Assembly (NCBI GenBank): GCA_027559495.1
Contig: JAMXSV010000003.1
Span: forward strand, 930,001-994,000
Direction: 5' to 3'
DNA from: Aurifilum marmelostoma
Lineage: Eukaryota; Ascomycota; Sordariomycetes; Diaporthales; Cryphonectriaceae
DNA: 64,000 bases
How positions within the stretch are numbered: the stretch's first letter is position 1; every line of letters starts with the position of its first letter. Below the pieces are notes generated by a model. The model did not search any database. It was not told where the DNA came from and saw only the letters and a list, made by a program, of their open reading frames with translations. A program made the position numbers and the translations under genes. Positions 12,524 to 23,171 of the stretch are shown here, one piece after another.

Positions 12524-13962
12524 CAGGCCTGTGTGTGTGTGAGTGTGAGAGAGTGGGACACAAAGAAGACTGGGAAATGGGGACTGTCTGATTTGGTTCC
12601 CCTGGTGGATGAGATGAAATCGTGTGCTGTGGTTATATTCAATCTTTTTCTTTCTTTTGCCACTGTTTGAACAGCGGTCGGGTCTATCTAATGATGTTAA
12701 TGATGACAACTCGCATGGCTTTTGGACAGAAGTATGCTGTCCCTCCCTCGTCAATCAAGCAGACCACCCAAAAACCCGAAGCCAAAAGCCAGTGACATGA
12801 AGCCACCACACCTCTTGAGAGAGAGGCCTCTCCATGTACCAGATAGTTTCTAGTCATGCTGTCGAGCTGTTTCATCCCATTACACGAGACTGCCATCCCA
12901 CGCTGCTCTCACAGCTCACCCCGGGGCAACCACCTCATTTGCTCGCCTTTTTTGGAGAATTCAACCGGGCCTGTTGATAGAGAATGGGACAACAACTACA
13001 GCACTAGATGCATACCAGATCTTTGCCAAGTCTCGGATGAGTAGAGGACGTGATGCTTGACTGCGTAGAATTACTCACGGGAGTTCTGAGTGGACTCGGG
13101 CACTCTTGTCGACGAGACAAGCTGGGGGCGCCGAAATAACAAGGTGTCCTTGATGGACCAATCTTTCACGCACACAGAACTCAGCACGAGCCATGATCAC
13201 ACCCTTTTTGAGGGTTCGATAAATCAGTCGCATTGAGTGTCTTTCCTAACCTACGTCCCTAGCCTCGGGAGAAGAAGTAAAACGAGCCGAAGAGGGAAAA
13301 GCAATGTCCACCAGAAACCGTAAACAAGGCAAGAAACTGGATAGAGGTGGAAAAAGGAGGGAGGAAAATTCACAAGAAACCAGAACGTCGGAAAAAAAAA
13401 ACTAAAAAAAAAACTCCAGCAGTGTATGTTATTATGTGGTCTGTGTTGATGATGATGACTCGCCATGCGGGGGCAAAAGGGCACGGGATCAGAGGAGGAG
13501 ATTTGGCCGTCCGGTAAGTCCGTTCGTCTCCTGATTGCATCAATCGACCCTTGACCGCCCGTCTCTGGAGAGTTACCAGATGGTGCTCTAGAAGATTAGA
13601 TGCCCTGGTTCACCATGACGATATGTGTGCTGCATCCGAAGTCCCCCTTAATCCCCTTGATCCGGAAAGTGAAATCCAAAGTGACGGCCACTTCAGTCTA
13701 TGCGCAGCAAGAAAACACGCGAGAGAGAGAAAGAATTTCCCATTTAAATCGCAAAGCCGCTGGTCCGAGGCCCCTTTCAACGAGCAACCCTCCATTGTCC
13801 TGTGCGTGCATCACTCGTTTTCCACAGTTCGTGACGGTCGTGAGCAGAATGACCTTCTCGGGTTGACGCCGGGTAGGGTTGATTCGTTGGTCGGTTGGTA
13901 CTTGTACAAAAAGTTCGAGGCAGGTGGGTAAAAGGGTGTTGTTGGTCGGGGGGGAGAGGTCC
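12524..13962. other. Convergent intergenic region
   Basis: This lies between two 3' ends, the orphan gene and Ypt1. It has a short GT repeat at about 12531-12545 and A-rich tracts near 13390-13415. I see no coding or RNA gene; it probably holds the two 3' untranslated regions. Confidence 0.55.
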
Positions 13963-15050
13963 TTAGCAGCAGCTGTTGCTGGATCCCGACGAGACGCCGT
14001 GACCCTGGCCGACCTGGACGGATGGCTTGGTGTTGTTGGTGGCTGTAGTGCCCATGCGCTCCTTGATCTGTCGGGCCATCGTCAGGAAGGCCTGCTCGAC
14101 ATTGCTGGCGTTCTTGGCCGAGGTCTCGAGGAATGGGATGCCCAGGCTGTCAGCGAACTCCTGTTATTGTTATTTTGCATGCGGTCAGTTAAAGTGGGTC
14201 CGGCAGTGATAGACGCGGTGGCAGCATGTGACGATGTGTATGGGTGCTCTGCTCAGCTGCGGCAGTGGTAGTCATCTGACCGGAGAGGGGTTTCCGTACC
14301 TTTGCGACGGTGTAATCGACAACCTTCTTGTCGGCCATATCGCTCTTGTTTCCGACCAGGAGCTTGTTGACGCCCTCGGTGGCGTACCTGTCGATCTCCT
14401 GGAGCCACTGCTTGACGTTGTTGAACGAGTCCATGTCTGTAACATCGTAGACGACGCAGATACCGTGCGCGCCACGGTAGTAGGAAGAAGTGATGGTCCG
14501 GAATCTCTCCTGGCCGGCAGTATCCCACTGTCCGATGGAATCGTGTGTCAGCTATGAACCTCCCACAGCGCGGAACCTTGCTTCGCCTCTGAGGGGGTAG
14601 GGGGAGCCTCACGATCTGCAGCTTCACAGTCTTGCCATCGAGCTCGATCGTCCTGATTTTCTGTCTGGGGTGTTAGTCGTCCGTGTCGGCACCGCTTTTA
14701 GGGTTCCCAACAGTCACATACGAAGTCGACACCGATTGTGGAAATGTAGGACTCGGTGTATGTGTCGTCGGCGAATCGCAGGAGCAGGCACGACTTTCCA
14801 ACACCGGAGTCACCGATGAGGAGCAGCTTGAAGAGGTAGTCGTATCTACACAGAGAGGGGGGGGAGAGGCCGTCAGTTTGATTTCGTCCAGGGTGGGAGC
14901 TCGAGAAGAGCCGTCTCGTATGCGTGCGGTGTGGACGGCAAGGCTGGCGAAGGAGGCACTCTAGAAGTCGGTCAGCACGGAGGCGGCTTTGAAGGCAGAA
15001 TGGCGGGGGAGGAGAGCAGGCAAGGTTGCCACGTACTACTCAGGGTTCAT
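13963..15050 (-). CDS. ypt1: Rab1-type small GTPase Ypt1
   Basis: Five exons (15050-15040, 14845-14722, 14660-14613, 14527-14300, 14160-13963) give 202 residues. The first exon is only 11 nt: the GTAGTA donor splits the fourth codon, and joining restores MNPEYDYLFK, the canonical Ypt1 start. All Rab motifs are intact: P-loop GDSGVGKS (15-22), switch I/effector [27 protein letters not shown], and a C-terminal Cys-Cys for double geranylgeranylation. Family knowledge: Ypt1/Rab1 recruits tethers for ER-to-Golgi traffic and also acts in autophagy, on Golgi and ER-derived membranes. The multi-intron layout is typical of Rab genes in filamentous fungi. A long 5' gap (15051-16820) separates it from the divergent neighbour. 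Identification is secure; only the extent of any leader intron is unknown. Confidence 0.97.
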
Positions 15051-16820
15051 CTTGACTTCGTTGGGGAGATTGTTCTGGAATCAGAAATGAGGTGCAGAAA
15101 GGGCACTGGGATGGTTGGCAAGGCAGGAGAGTGACAAGGTCAAAGGCAGAGTGTGTGGTTGATGGATGGATGGTTCAGGTGTGTGAGGTTGGAGGACAGA
15201 AGACGGAGAGGCGGCAAGAATGTTAGGCAACGTCAGTCAGGTTTGGGGCGGTCACCTTGGGGGGCTCGGGCTGGCGAGGTTTGAGACCTGAGAGGCCCTG
15301 AGGCGCAGGATAGGCCAGCAGACACCGGACAGGACAGGGAGGCAACAGGGATGACCAACTAGGATCACGTGACTCAGTGGAATACAAGGAGATAAGTGTC
15401 GACTTGGGGTTGAAAGAGCCAGAGGGCCTCTGATTAGTGAGCGCTCTGCATGTATGATAGAGTTTGTCAAATTGAAGTGTTATTGAACCTCATTATTTCT
15501 TTGAAAAAGTAGTCTCGTATCATGAGAATTGGAAAGCAGTTCATGTCATGTTGTAACCATTGGTTTCTTTCTCATTGCTACCATTCAAATATATGGGACT
15601 TTCGGGGCAGAGCTGGGTGCCTAGGTCCCCCAGTAGTTAGCGCTTTCGAGTATGTACAAAGCACGAAGTAGCCGCGCCATCGCCTCACCATGCACTCTGG
15701 TTGAGTCAAGACTTGCACAGCTGATGGCTCTGCTTGTCTTAAGTCCTACTGCACGAATGACTCTCAAACAGATGGATAACTGATGAGGTGCACGCGCTGT
15801 CATCCTGTGTTCATTGACTGGCAGGGTCTACCAGTCACGCTGCAGGCTGTTGAACATGCCACATGGACATGGATTCCTACCCTGTATAGTCGTAGCAGTG
15901 TTAGTACTCGGTAAAGGCTATACCTTGGCTTCTAGAACCCGTCAGTAAACCTTCTGAAGCCCCAGGCCTGCCCCCTAGCCATGCCCCCCTCCCCCTGACC
16001 CTCTGCCACTGTGGCAGCACGGGCTGCCGTTGCAATGCAACACTGCAATGCAGGCAGCCTTTGTTTCCAGCTGCTTTGCCACACTTTTTTGTCTTTTAAG
16101 GGTAGTGTGTACTTCAGTAACTTATGGCTGGAAACCCCCAGAGCCTTGAGTTGAAAATGAGTAGAACAGCTCAAGATTGTGGACTGTGAGATCTGTATCT
16201 ATCATCATCAATGTGGCGCGATAGACAAGGCATCTTGGTGAGCCTGACCAGCAGTCATCGTCGTCTTCCTTGTTATGGGACCTCCTTATGGCACTGGGTC
16301 TTGAGAGGGTTTGCCTGGACACAGATACTCACGTACAGAGTCACTATATACAATGTACAAGTCAAGTCAAGGTCTACTATGTACCTACCATAACTTTTCA
16401 ACAATCACCCACCCAGAGCAGATCGACTTCTTTGTCCTTCCGTCCTATTCTTCCCACGCTTTCCCTGGCGATCACTACACAGTGGTCGCTGTGGGGAATG
16501 CGGGGGAGCCCAGGGGACCCCCTGGTCCTTCTGTAGGCCTGCCCTGTGGAGCCCTGTAGACCTGCTGGGTTGCTCCAATGATTTGCATCGTTATGTCAAT
16601 TGATACTGCCTAGGCTGCTTCCTGCAGCTTGGGGAATTTTAGGTTTGCATCATCACCTGAGCTCTTATCCCAGGAAGCCAGCTACTTCTTCCTGTTTTTT
16701 CCTCGCTCTTCTACACCACACCTCCTCCCTCAACCTACTAGTCCTCGGGTCTTTCCTATATCCCTATTGTATGACAACTTAGCCTCTCTTCTTCTCATTC
16801 ATGTAGTGAACCCAACCCCA
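15051..16820. other. Divergent promoter region, Ypt1 / mitochondrial protein
   Basis: 1.77 kb between two start codons facing away from each other. No supported frame. The part before 16821 is pyrimidine-rich on the + strand, as in fungal leaders, and the rest is of mixed composition. No RNA gene recognised. Confidence 0.5.
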
Positions 16821-17829
16821 ATGTCCGCTCCTTGCCGAGTCCTGCGGACCTCGTCATCCTCCTCCTCTACCACCACCAGAGATGCCCTGAGCCGTTCGGC
16901 CGGCGCCGGGTCGCGGTGTTCTCTCTTTACGCGTGCGTCGAAGCCCGTCGCAGCAGCAGCGCAGACAAGCTCCGAGTCAAGACCAAAGGCCAAAAAGCCT
17001 CACAGTACCCTGCAGGAGGCGAATCCCCGAAATCTGCCAGAAGTATGGTTCAACCCGACCTTTCCGTACGGCAACGGCAGACCGCCCCTCGGCCAGGGCC
17101 CAGACAAACCACCAGATGAGCGCAAGGTGAAGCTCGGCAAGAGTACGTCTATCGCTCCTCATGCCCTGCCCCGGCACCCCCGGCATACTACTCGGAATGG
17201 AAGGAAAAGAAGCTAACGAGGAGACGACCGCGCTACCGCAAACAGCTCTGCGCATCCTTCAGGAACGCCTCCCAACCCTCCTCCAATCCCCTCTCCCGCA
17301 GGAGATCCTCGCGCCCAACATCAGCCTCCACCTCTTCCCCTCGACCCACCCTCACCTGCCCACCGTGTCGGGCCGCGTTGCCTACATCGCCGCCCTGTGG
17401 ACATCACCCATCGCCTGGAACCGCCTGCCCATCATAGGCAACGTGAAGCTGGAAATCCTGTCGGAGCGCATGGTGAAAGAGCAAGGGAAACGCACCGGGT
17501 CCGGCGCCGAGCAGCTGGTGGTACGGTGGCGGACGACCGGGGGCTCGGGAATCGGGTGGAGGCTGCCGTTCCGGGACCTGTTCCAGGTGAGCGACGACCA
17601 GGCGGCCGAAGGGTTCACGGGCTTGTTCATTTTCGAGTTTGACGACGAGGGGAGGGTCCTCAGCCATACCATCGAGCACGTCCAGTCGGGAGGCGAGTGG
17701 GAGAGGGGCGTCGGCGCGAAATTTGTGGGGCTGACGGACTGGCTGTTTGGAGGCATGAGGGGAGGACGGGAGGGCTGTCCAGCATTTGAGATCCAGCGGG
17801 ACCACCTACGGCGACGCAAGACGGGATGA
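16821..17829 (+). CDS. Putative mitochondrial protein, DUF2358-like (NTF2-like fold)
   Basis: Exons 16821-17142 and 17246-17829 give 301 residues. The 103-nt intron has a GTACGT donor, a GCTAACG branch and AACAG. The splice joins LGK to TLRILQERLP in frame. The N-terminus is rich in Ser, Arg, Ala and Thr with few acidic residues over about 50 residues, which suggests a mitochondrial presequence. A Pro-rich stretch follows, then a compact domain of about 190 residues. The segments LRILQERLPTLL, LVVRWRT, and FEFDDEGRVLSHTIEHV resemble the DUF2358 pattern. That match is from memory of the fold pattern and is tentative. Upstream in-frame ATG codons exist from 16629, but the residues there look like leader. 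Role unknown. Confidence 0.75.
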
Positions 17830-18087
17830 TTTCATGACGACAGGATGGAATGTGAATGGGCGTTCAACCGGGAGGCGGTTTACTGGTGAAAAAAAAAACA
17901 TAATATATGGGAGCGACAACATGCCACTCATACCTTACCTACTTTGTATAAATAATGCGAAACAGACCCCCAACATAGACATGATATCCGGTGGGGTAAT
18001 CAAGGGAAACCAAAATAGCAACTCTTCACTCTACATCTAGGTTCCAACTCCTGCAAGAACATGCTCAGGATATCGGATGCTCTGAGC

Positions 18088-18088
<1 letters not shown>

Positions 18089-18135
<47 letters not shown>

Positions 18136-18159
18136 AGAAAAGAGAAAAAAAAAAAAACC
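18089..18159. repeat. A32 tract followed by A-rich simple repeat
   Basis: A run of 32 A residues (18089-18120) is followed by about 40 nt of AAAAG-type repeats. It lies in the 434-bp convergent gap (17830-18263) between the mitochondrial-protein gene and the 2EXR gene; nothing else is seen in that gap. It could be a retroposed poly-A remnant, but no element body or target-site duplication was identified. Confidence 0.8.
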
Positions 18160-18263
18160 AACAAAGATATATGTATAAATGCATCAGTCCCCCATGTCAA
18201 ACGCCGCAGACCAAGTCGTTCACTTGTCCATATATGCAGAGATTCCCAAAATTCAAACCTCTA

Positions 18264-19163
18264 CTACGAATGCTCCGCCACAAAATCCGCCAGCCCATCC
18301 TCCCTGACCATCAAGATCTGCTTATCGCGCATCCGGCTCGTGACGACACTGGTCCCGTTGATCCACCCCCACCAGATCTTCTGCACGATATTCTCGGCGC
18401 GGCCGATGCCAAAGTCGAGGGGCATGCCGCCCCGGGCCTCGGCCTGCCTCTTGAGGTCATCCTCGGTGCTGGTGATGAGCAGCCTCTCCGCGGCCGGGAA
18501 CCCGTCGATGACGTGGAACAGGCAGCCAAAGATCTGCTCGGCCTCGACCTCGCCGAGGCGCAGCTCCTCGAAGGCGCAGGCGACGTGGCGCACGCGGTGG
18601 GTGTCTGCGCGCGACAGGAAGTACACCATGGGCGCGTTGATGTTGCTGCTGTCGTAGGGCTCCAGCTCGCCCATGAGGAGCAGGGCGTCGGCGGCAAAGT
18701 CGAACCACACGCGCGGGCCGCACGAGCGCGGGGCGGCGAGGATGCCCGGGACGCGCCACGAGAAGGCCAGCTCGTAGTGCCGCAGGGCGAGGGCGCGCGT
18801 CTCGGCGCATATGTGCAGGAGGACTGGCGCCCGGGGCAGGCTGGGCCGGCGGGTGAGCTGGGCGCGCTTGGGGGCTACGTCCTCGGCGTCGAAGCAGGCG
18901 GCGATCACTATGCGGGGCTGGAGGAGGTGCTCCCAGATCTTGAGGCGGAGCTCGGAGGGCAGATTGGGGAAGAGGGGGAATGTGGCTGGTGGGGATGGGC
19001 AAGGGGAGAGGGGTGTCAAGGATGAGGGAGAGGAGGAGGATAGGGATGAGGGTGGGTTTGGATTTGGTGTGAGGCCGTCATGGCAGACTTGAAATTCCAA
19101 CCAGAAGGTCTTTTGGTTCTCGAGGGAAGAAGCCCTTCGCCTGCGCGAGCGTAACGAGGACAT
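18264..19163 (-). CDS. 2EXR-domain protein
   Basis: A single exon of 299 residues. The long frame opens at a TTG (19190), and the first ATG is at 19163 (MSSLRSR...). After a basic N-terminus and a Ser/Pro-rich linker comes FPNLPSELRLKIWEHLL followed by PRIV. That is the signature of the 2EXR family, which is expanded in filamentous ascomycetes, and the domain continues through the segment HICAETRALALRHYELAF. A second structured part near the C-terminus holds a WWGWINGT stretch. The molecular role of 2EXR proteins is not established; some resemblance to F-box-like LP..ELR..IW helices has been noted in the family. The coding strand is very GC-rich in the middle (about 18500-18900), and long frames on the opposite strand there are shadows. 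Confidence 0.85.
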   Translation of the reverse strand: MSSLRSRRRRASSLENQKTFWLEFQVCHDGLTPNPNPPSSLSSSSPSSLTPLSPCPSPPATFPLFPNLPSELRLKIWEHLLQPRIVIAACFDAEDVAPKRAQLTRRPSLPRAPVLLHICAETRALALRHYELAFSWRVPGILAAPRSCGPRVWFDFAADALLLMGELEPYDSSNINAPMVYFLSRADTHRVRHVACAFEELRLGEVEAEQIFGCLFHVIDGFPAAERLLITSTEDDLKRQAEARGGMPLDFGIGRAENIVQKIWWGWINGTSVVTSRMRDKQILMVREDGLADFVAEHS

Positions 19164-21482
19164 CTTGGCGGGCTTCGTTTGAGCTCTCAACAGAGATGCA
19201 TATCATCGGCAGCGGAAAACCGGTGAGCCTCATGAGAGAGACCGAACCACACTATAAAAACATAGAGAGGAAAAGTATAGGAATACAGAAGAGGTGAGAG
19301 TGAAGAAGCCACAATCGCAAGTGAGGCGGTATAATCATTGAAGATCAATGAGATGTGGCGTAACAGGGATGTGGCCTGTCAGGTTCGGTTCTTGAGCCGA
19401 CTACGGATGCCAAGGCCAACGCATCCGTGGGCTTGGGTGGAGCCAAGCCTTTTTTTTAACCATAGTAAATTAAACAATATTTACAAGTACCAAGTACTAT
19501 GGCAAGTACTATGCATCCCCCCTCTCCTGCCTTCTTTCCCAAGGAAGGAAACACACACGATCAATGACACAACCTCCCCAATCCGTGTCCTGTTACATGC
19601 GACAATTATTTCCATTCTCCCTGAGCTTCTCATCAATTTCATTCCTCCAGCTCAAACCCCCCAGAGACAGCGGTTCATGGAGCCACTGCATCAAGAGCAT
19701 GCACCAGCTGCTCTCCTCAGACCTTCGACCCACAGGATTCTGGATCTCGACAAAGGACTTCATTTGTCACGACAACTCCAGCTCCTTATTCTCGAAAGCC
19801 TCTTACCTGAAGCCATTATTTCTACGGACGAACAAGATACTATGCGTACCAGACGTCATACATCTGTATTTAGCGGTCCGAATCCTCATCGACGAGGTGG
19901 TCTCTCGCCAGAGCAGAGCAACTTTACACGCGCAGTGGCCATCGCCACACGATGAGACCAATGTATCTCTGGGCAGGCAGAGAAATGTGCGCTAATGCTT
20001 TGGGAGAGATGCATCCGAGTGGTCTACAGTGTTTTCACCATCACTGCAGAGATGCCCTCCGTGTTTTCTTCTGTCATTGCCCCCAAGTCTGAGGGAAATA
20101 AGGTTACCAGATTTAAACATCCAAAGGGCCGTGAGAGGAGCATTGCAAATCCACCACTCAACGCGAGGACCAGAAATACGGGGGGGTGACAAATCGGGGG
20201 GCGTTGCTCCCTTTCCCTTTCAGCACACGTGATGGGCGAGATGGCACGTCACCTCCGATAGTATAAGCACCGGACTTTAGCCAGCCGGGGGCCCCTGCAC
20301 GTCACAGGTCCCCAAGTACCGAAGCACATGGCCTGCCTTATTTGGCTCTCTATCTCTTGAGGAAAGACATGACCTTCCTGAGGTCGAGAGTCCATGGTCT
20401 GGTGTGACATTTACTCGTCGCAGGATTTAGGTGTGGACGTCCTCGGATATGAGGCACGACGAGCGAGATTCTTTGCTTTCTGACGAGCAGATTGGTCACC
20501 TGTCGAGTGACGACTGCCAGGGCCAGCAAACCTTGCGGCGAAATAGGTTTCCAGGTGGATTCATCACAGAGGGCGGATATTGACACCACCAGACGGGTTG
20601 GCACCACGGCTCCGAGTGGTGGCATCAGGTCTCCATCTTCAGCTTCATGCACATCTCAGGAGGCTCTCTCCAGGCTCTTTTGGCACTGCCCTTAAGCGAA
20701 GCCTCACCTCCACCCACCAAGGGGACGGGGCTTCAGGAACACACACAGACATAACTTCATGGCGAGGTAAGCGAGGAACCCCACTTTTCGACTACGGAGG
20801 CTGGTCTGTATCGTTGGGACCTGGCCCCGGCCATAACGTACATATTATAGCTTGGAATTTTGTTTCCGGAAAGTGCCCCTTCACTTTCGCGTTTGGCGGG
20901 GGCCCATATCAAAGCCGCACATCTACGGAAGGTCGCAACACGCCTCCCCCTCCCCCCTCCCCCCCCTTTTTTCCCTCCCCATTCTGCTTAATGCGTTTCT
21001 GGAGGGTGTTGGACCCGTCGTTGGGTGGTGGTGGCGGTGGAGGAGGAGGAGAAATTCAATATTGGCAGATGGACAAGTTGCGGACACTGTGACGCCGGGA
21101 ACAAGGCTATGGACCTGATTGAGGCCTTCACGCTCTGCAATTGGTGGAATGAGCCTGTCTCTTGGCACAACATTGGGTTACGATATGTTTTGGCTGTCCC
21201 ACGGAAATCCTCCGCCAGATCAATGACGGGCGAGGCGCACAGACTGCACTCTCTGCTGGTCACAAATATCTGTATTCGTGGGAATGCCAACAGAGTGGGC
21301 TTGACGGGGCTCGCTACTCCGTTGTAAATCATGGCGACAAGAACACTGTATAAGATCAGCCCTTTCGCACAACCCTTCCCATCACCCTGGGCCAAGGTGA
21401 GTCCGGTAGGGATCGTCTCTCGCTTTCTCTCTGTCTTTGTCTCTTTCCTTGTACGCCGTGGTCAGCCGTTCTTGTCTTCAAG
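19164..21482. other. Divergent region upstream of the rhamnogalacturonase
   Basis: 2.3 kb with no supported gene. It includes a short repeated CAAGTACTATG/CAAGTACCAAG motif near 19485-19512 and a C/T-rich tract near 20941-20985. The + strand just before 21483 is T/C-rich and is probably the leader of the secreted enzyme. I could not pick out a defined activator site. Confidence 0.45.
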
Positions 21483-23171
21483 ATGTGGTCCCCTGCTCTG
21501 GTTTTGTCCCTTCTCCCCCTCGTCTCAGCCCAGCTGTCGGGCACTGTGGGCCCTACTACGACGACCGCACAAAAAGCGGCGAAAAAGGTCTGCAACATCC
21601 TCGACTATGGCGGTGTCGCCTCTGCCACGACCGACAACTCGGCCGCCATCGCCTCTGCATGGGCAGCCTGCGTCTCGGGCGGAGAGGTGTACATCCCGGC
21701 GGGGAACTACGGTCTCGCCAACTGGGTGACGCTCACCGGAGGCACCAGCGTCTCCATCAACCTCGAGGGCATCATCTACCGCACGGGCACCGCCGGCGGC
21801 AACATGATCTTTATCGAGCACACGACCGACTTCGAGTTCTACTCTGCCACCTCAGAGGGTGCTGTTCAGGGTTATGGCTATCAGTTCCTGGAAAACGACG
21901 AATACGGCCCTCGCATACTCCGGCTGTATGAGGTCACGGACTTTTCTGTGCACGACATTGCGCTCGTCGACTCCCCTGCTTTCCATTTCACCATGGACAC
22001 CTGCACCAATGGCGAGGTGTACAACATGATCATCCGCGGTGCCAACAAGGGTGGTCTTGATGGCGTGGATGTCTGGGGTACCAATATCTGGGTGCATGAT
22101 GTCGAGGTGACCAGTAAGTTATCATTATTCCCTTTGATGATATCGACTATGTACTCTGGCTGACAATCAACCCCTCGTATAGACAAAGACGAATGCGTGA
22201 CTGTCAAGTGCGATACCCCGCCCCAGCTCCTGACCTGTGTGTCTCTTTCGACTCTTGACTGACATAATGGCTGTCCTTCTTCTCTAGGTCTCCGGCCTCT
22301 AACATCCTCGTCGAGAGCATCTACTGCAATTGGTCTGGAGGGGTGCGTATTCCCTTTTCGAAGCACATGAAACCCCGTTCCTGTCCCGCTTCTCCTGCAT
22401 GATCATTGGCTGATAGTAAGTGTTACCTTCAATTATAGTCTGCAATTGGCTCCCTGGGCGCGGACACGGCCATCTCCAACATTGAATACAACCACATCTA
22501 CAGCCAGAACTGCAACCAGATGTTTATGATCAAGTCCAACGGTGGTTCCGGCACGCTCGAGAACTGTCAATTCAACAACTTTATGGGTCACGTGAGTTGT
22601 TTTCTCTACACCTCTATACATATACACCTCCCTTAGAGTTTCATTTATACTTTCCCTCTGCATCTGTTCATATTTGCGGGGACAGATGCTAATGATGAAA
22701 TGCATCAAGACCAACGCCTACACCCTCGACCTCGACGCACAGTGGTCCAGCGAGGCAACAGCAGCAGGGAACGGTGTGCAGTACACCAACCTGACCTTCA
22801 GCCATTGGCACGGGACGAGCCTGAACGGTGCCCTGCGGCCCGTGATCCGACTGGTCTGCCCGTCCGCGGTGCCCTGTACCGAGCTCGACATCTCGGCCTT
22901 CTACATCTGGACCGAGGCCGAGGACTACGAGCTGTACCTGTGCGAGAACGCCTACGGCAGCGGGCCATGCCTGGCTTCCGGGTCCTCCTACACGGCCACG
23001 ACGACCACGGCCACGGTCACTACCATGACCGACTACACGTACACCACGATGCCCGGCGAGCTGTCGAGCGGGCTGGGGCTCACCACGAGCATTGCCATCC
23101 CGGCCATCCCGACGAGCTTCTACCCTGGGCTGGCGCCGTCGAGCGCGCTGTGCAGCAACGGTGGGTGCTAG
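21483..23171 (+). CDS. rhgA: Secreted rhamnogalacturonan hydrolase, GH28 family
   Basis: Five exons (21483-22113, 22183-22207, 22288-22342, 22439-22591, 22686-23171) give 449 residues; all four introns keep frame. The first 17 residues, ending VSAQ, are a signal peptide. The body is a right-handed beta-helix with the rhamnogalacturonase signatures: the NILDYGG start, the GLDGVDVWGTNIWVHDVEVTN-like block around residue 195-215 (the donor splits it), then KDECVTVKSP, and GSLGAD. The Asp and Glu residues in these blocks match the GH28 catalytic region. Known role of the family: endo-hydrolysis of the galacturonic acid-rhamnose linkages in pectin hairy regions, outside the cell. The Thr/Ser-rich tail lacks a carbohydrate-binding module. 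The second exon is only 25 nt, an easy exon to miss. Expression is likely induced by pectin breakdown products (inference). Confidence 0.93.

Noticed and set aside
18171..19025. 284-codon + frame opposite the 2EXR gene
   Set aside because: Shadow frame of GC-rich coding DNA; the - strand carries the family motif.
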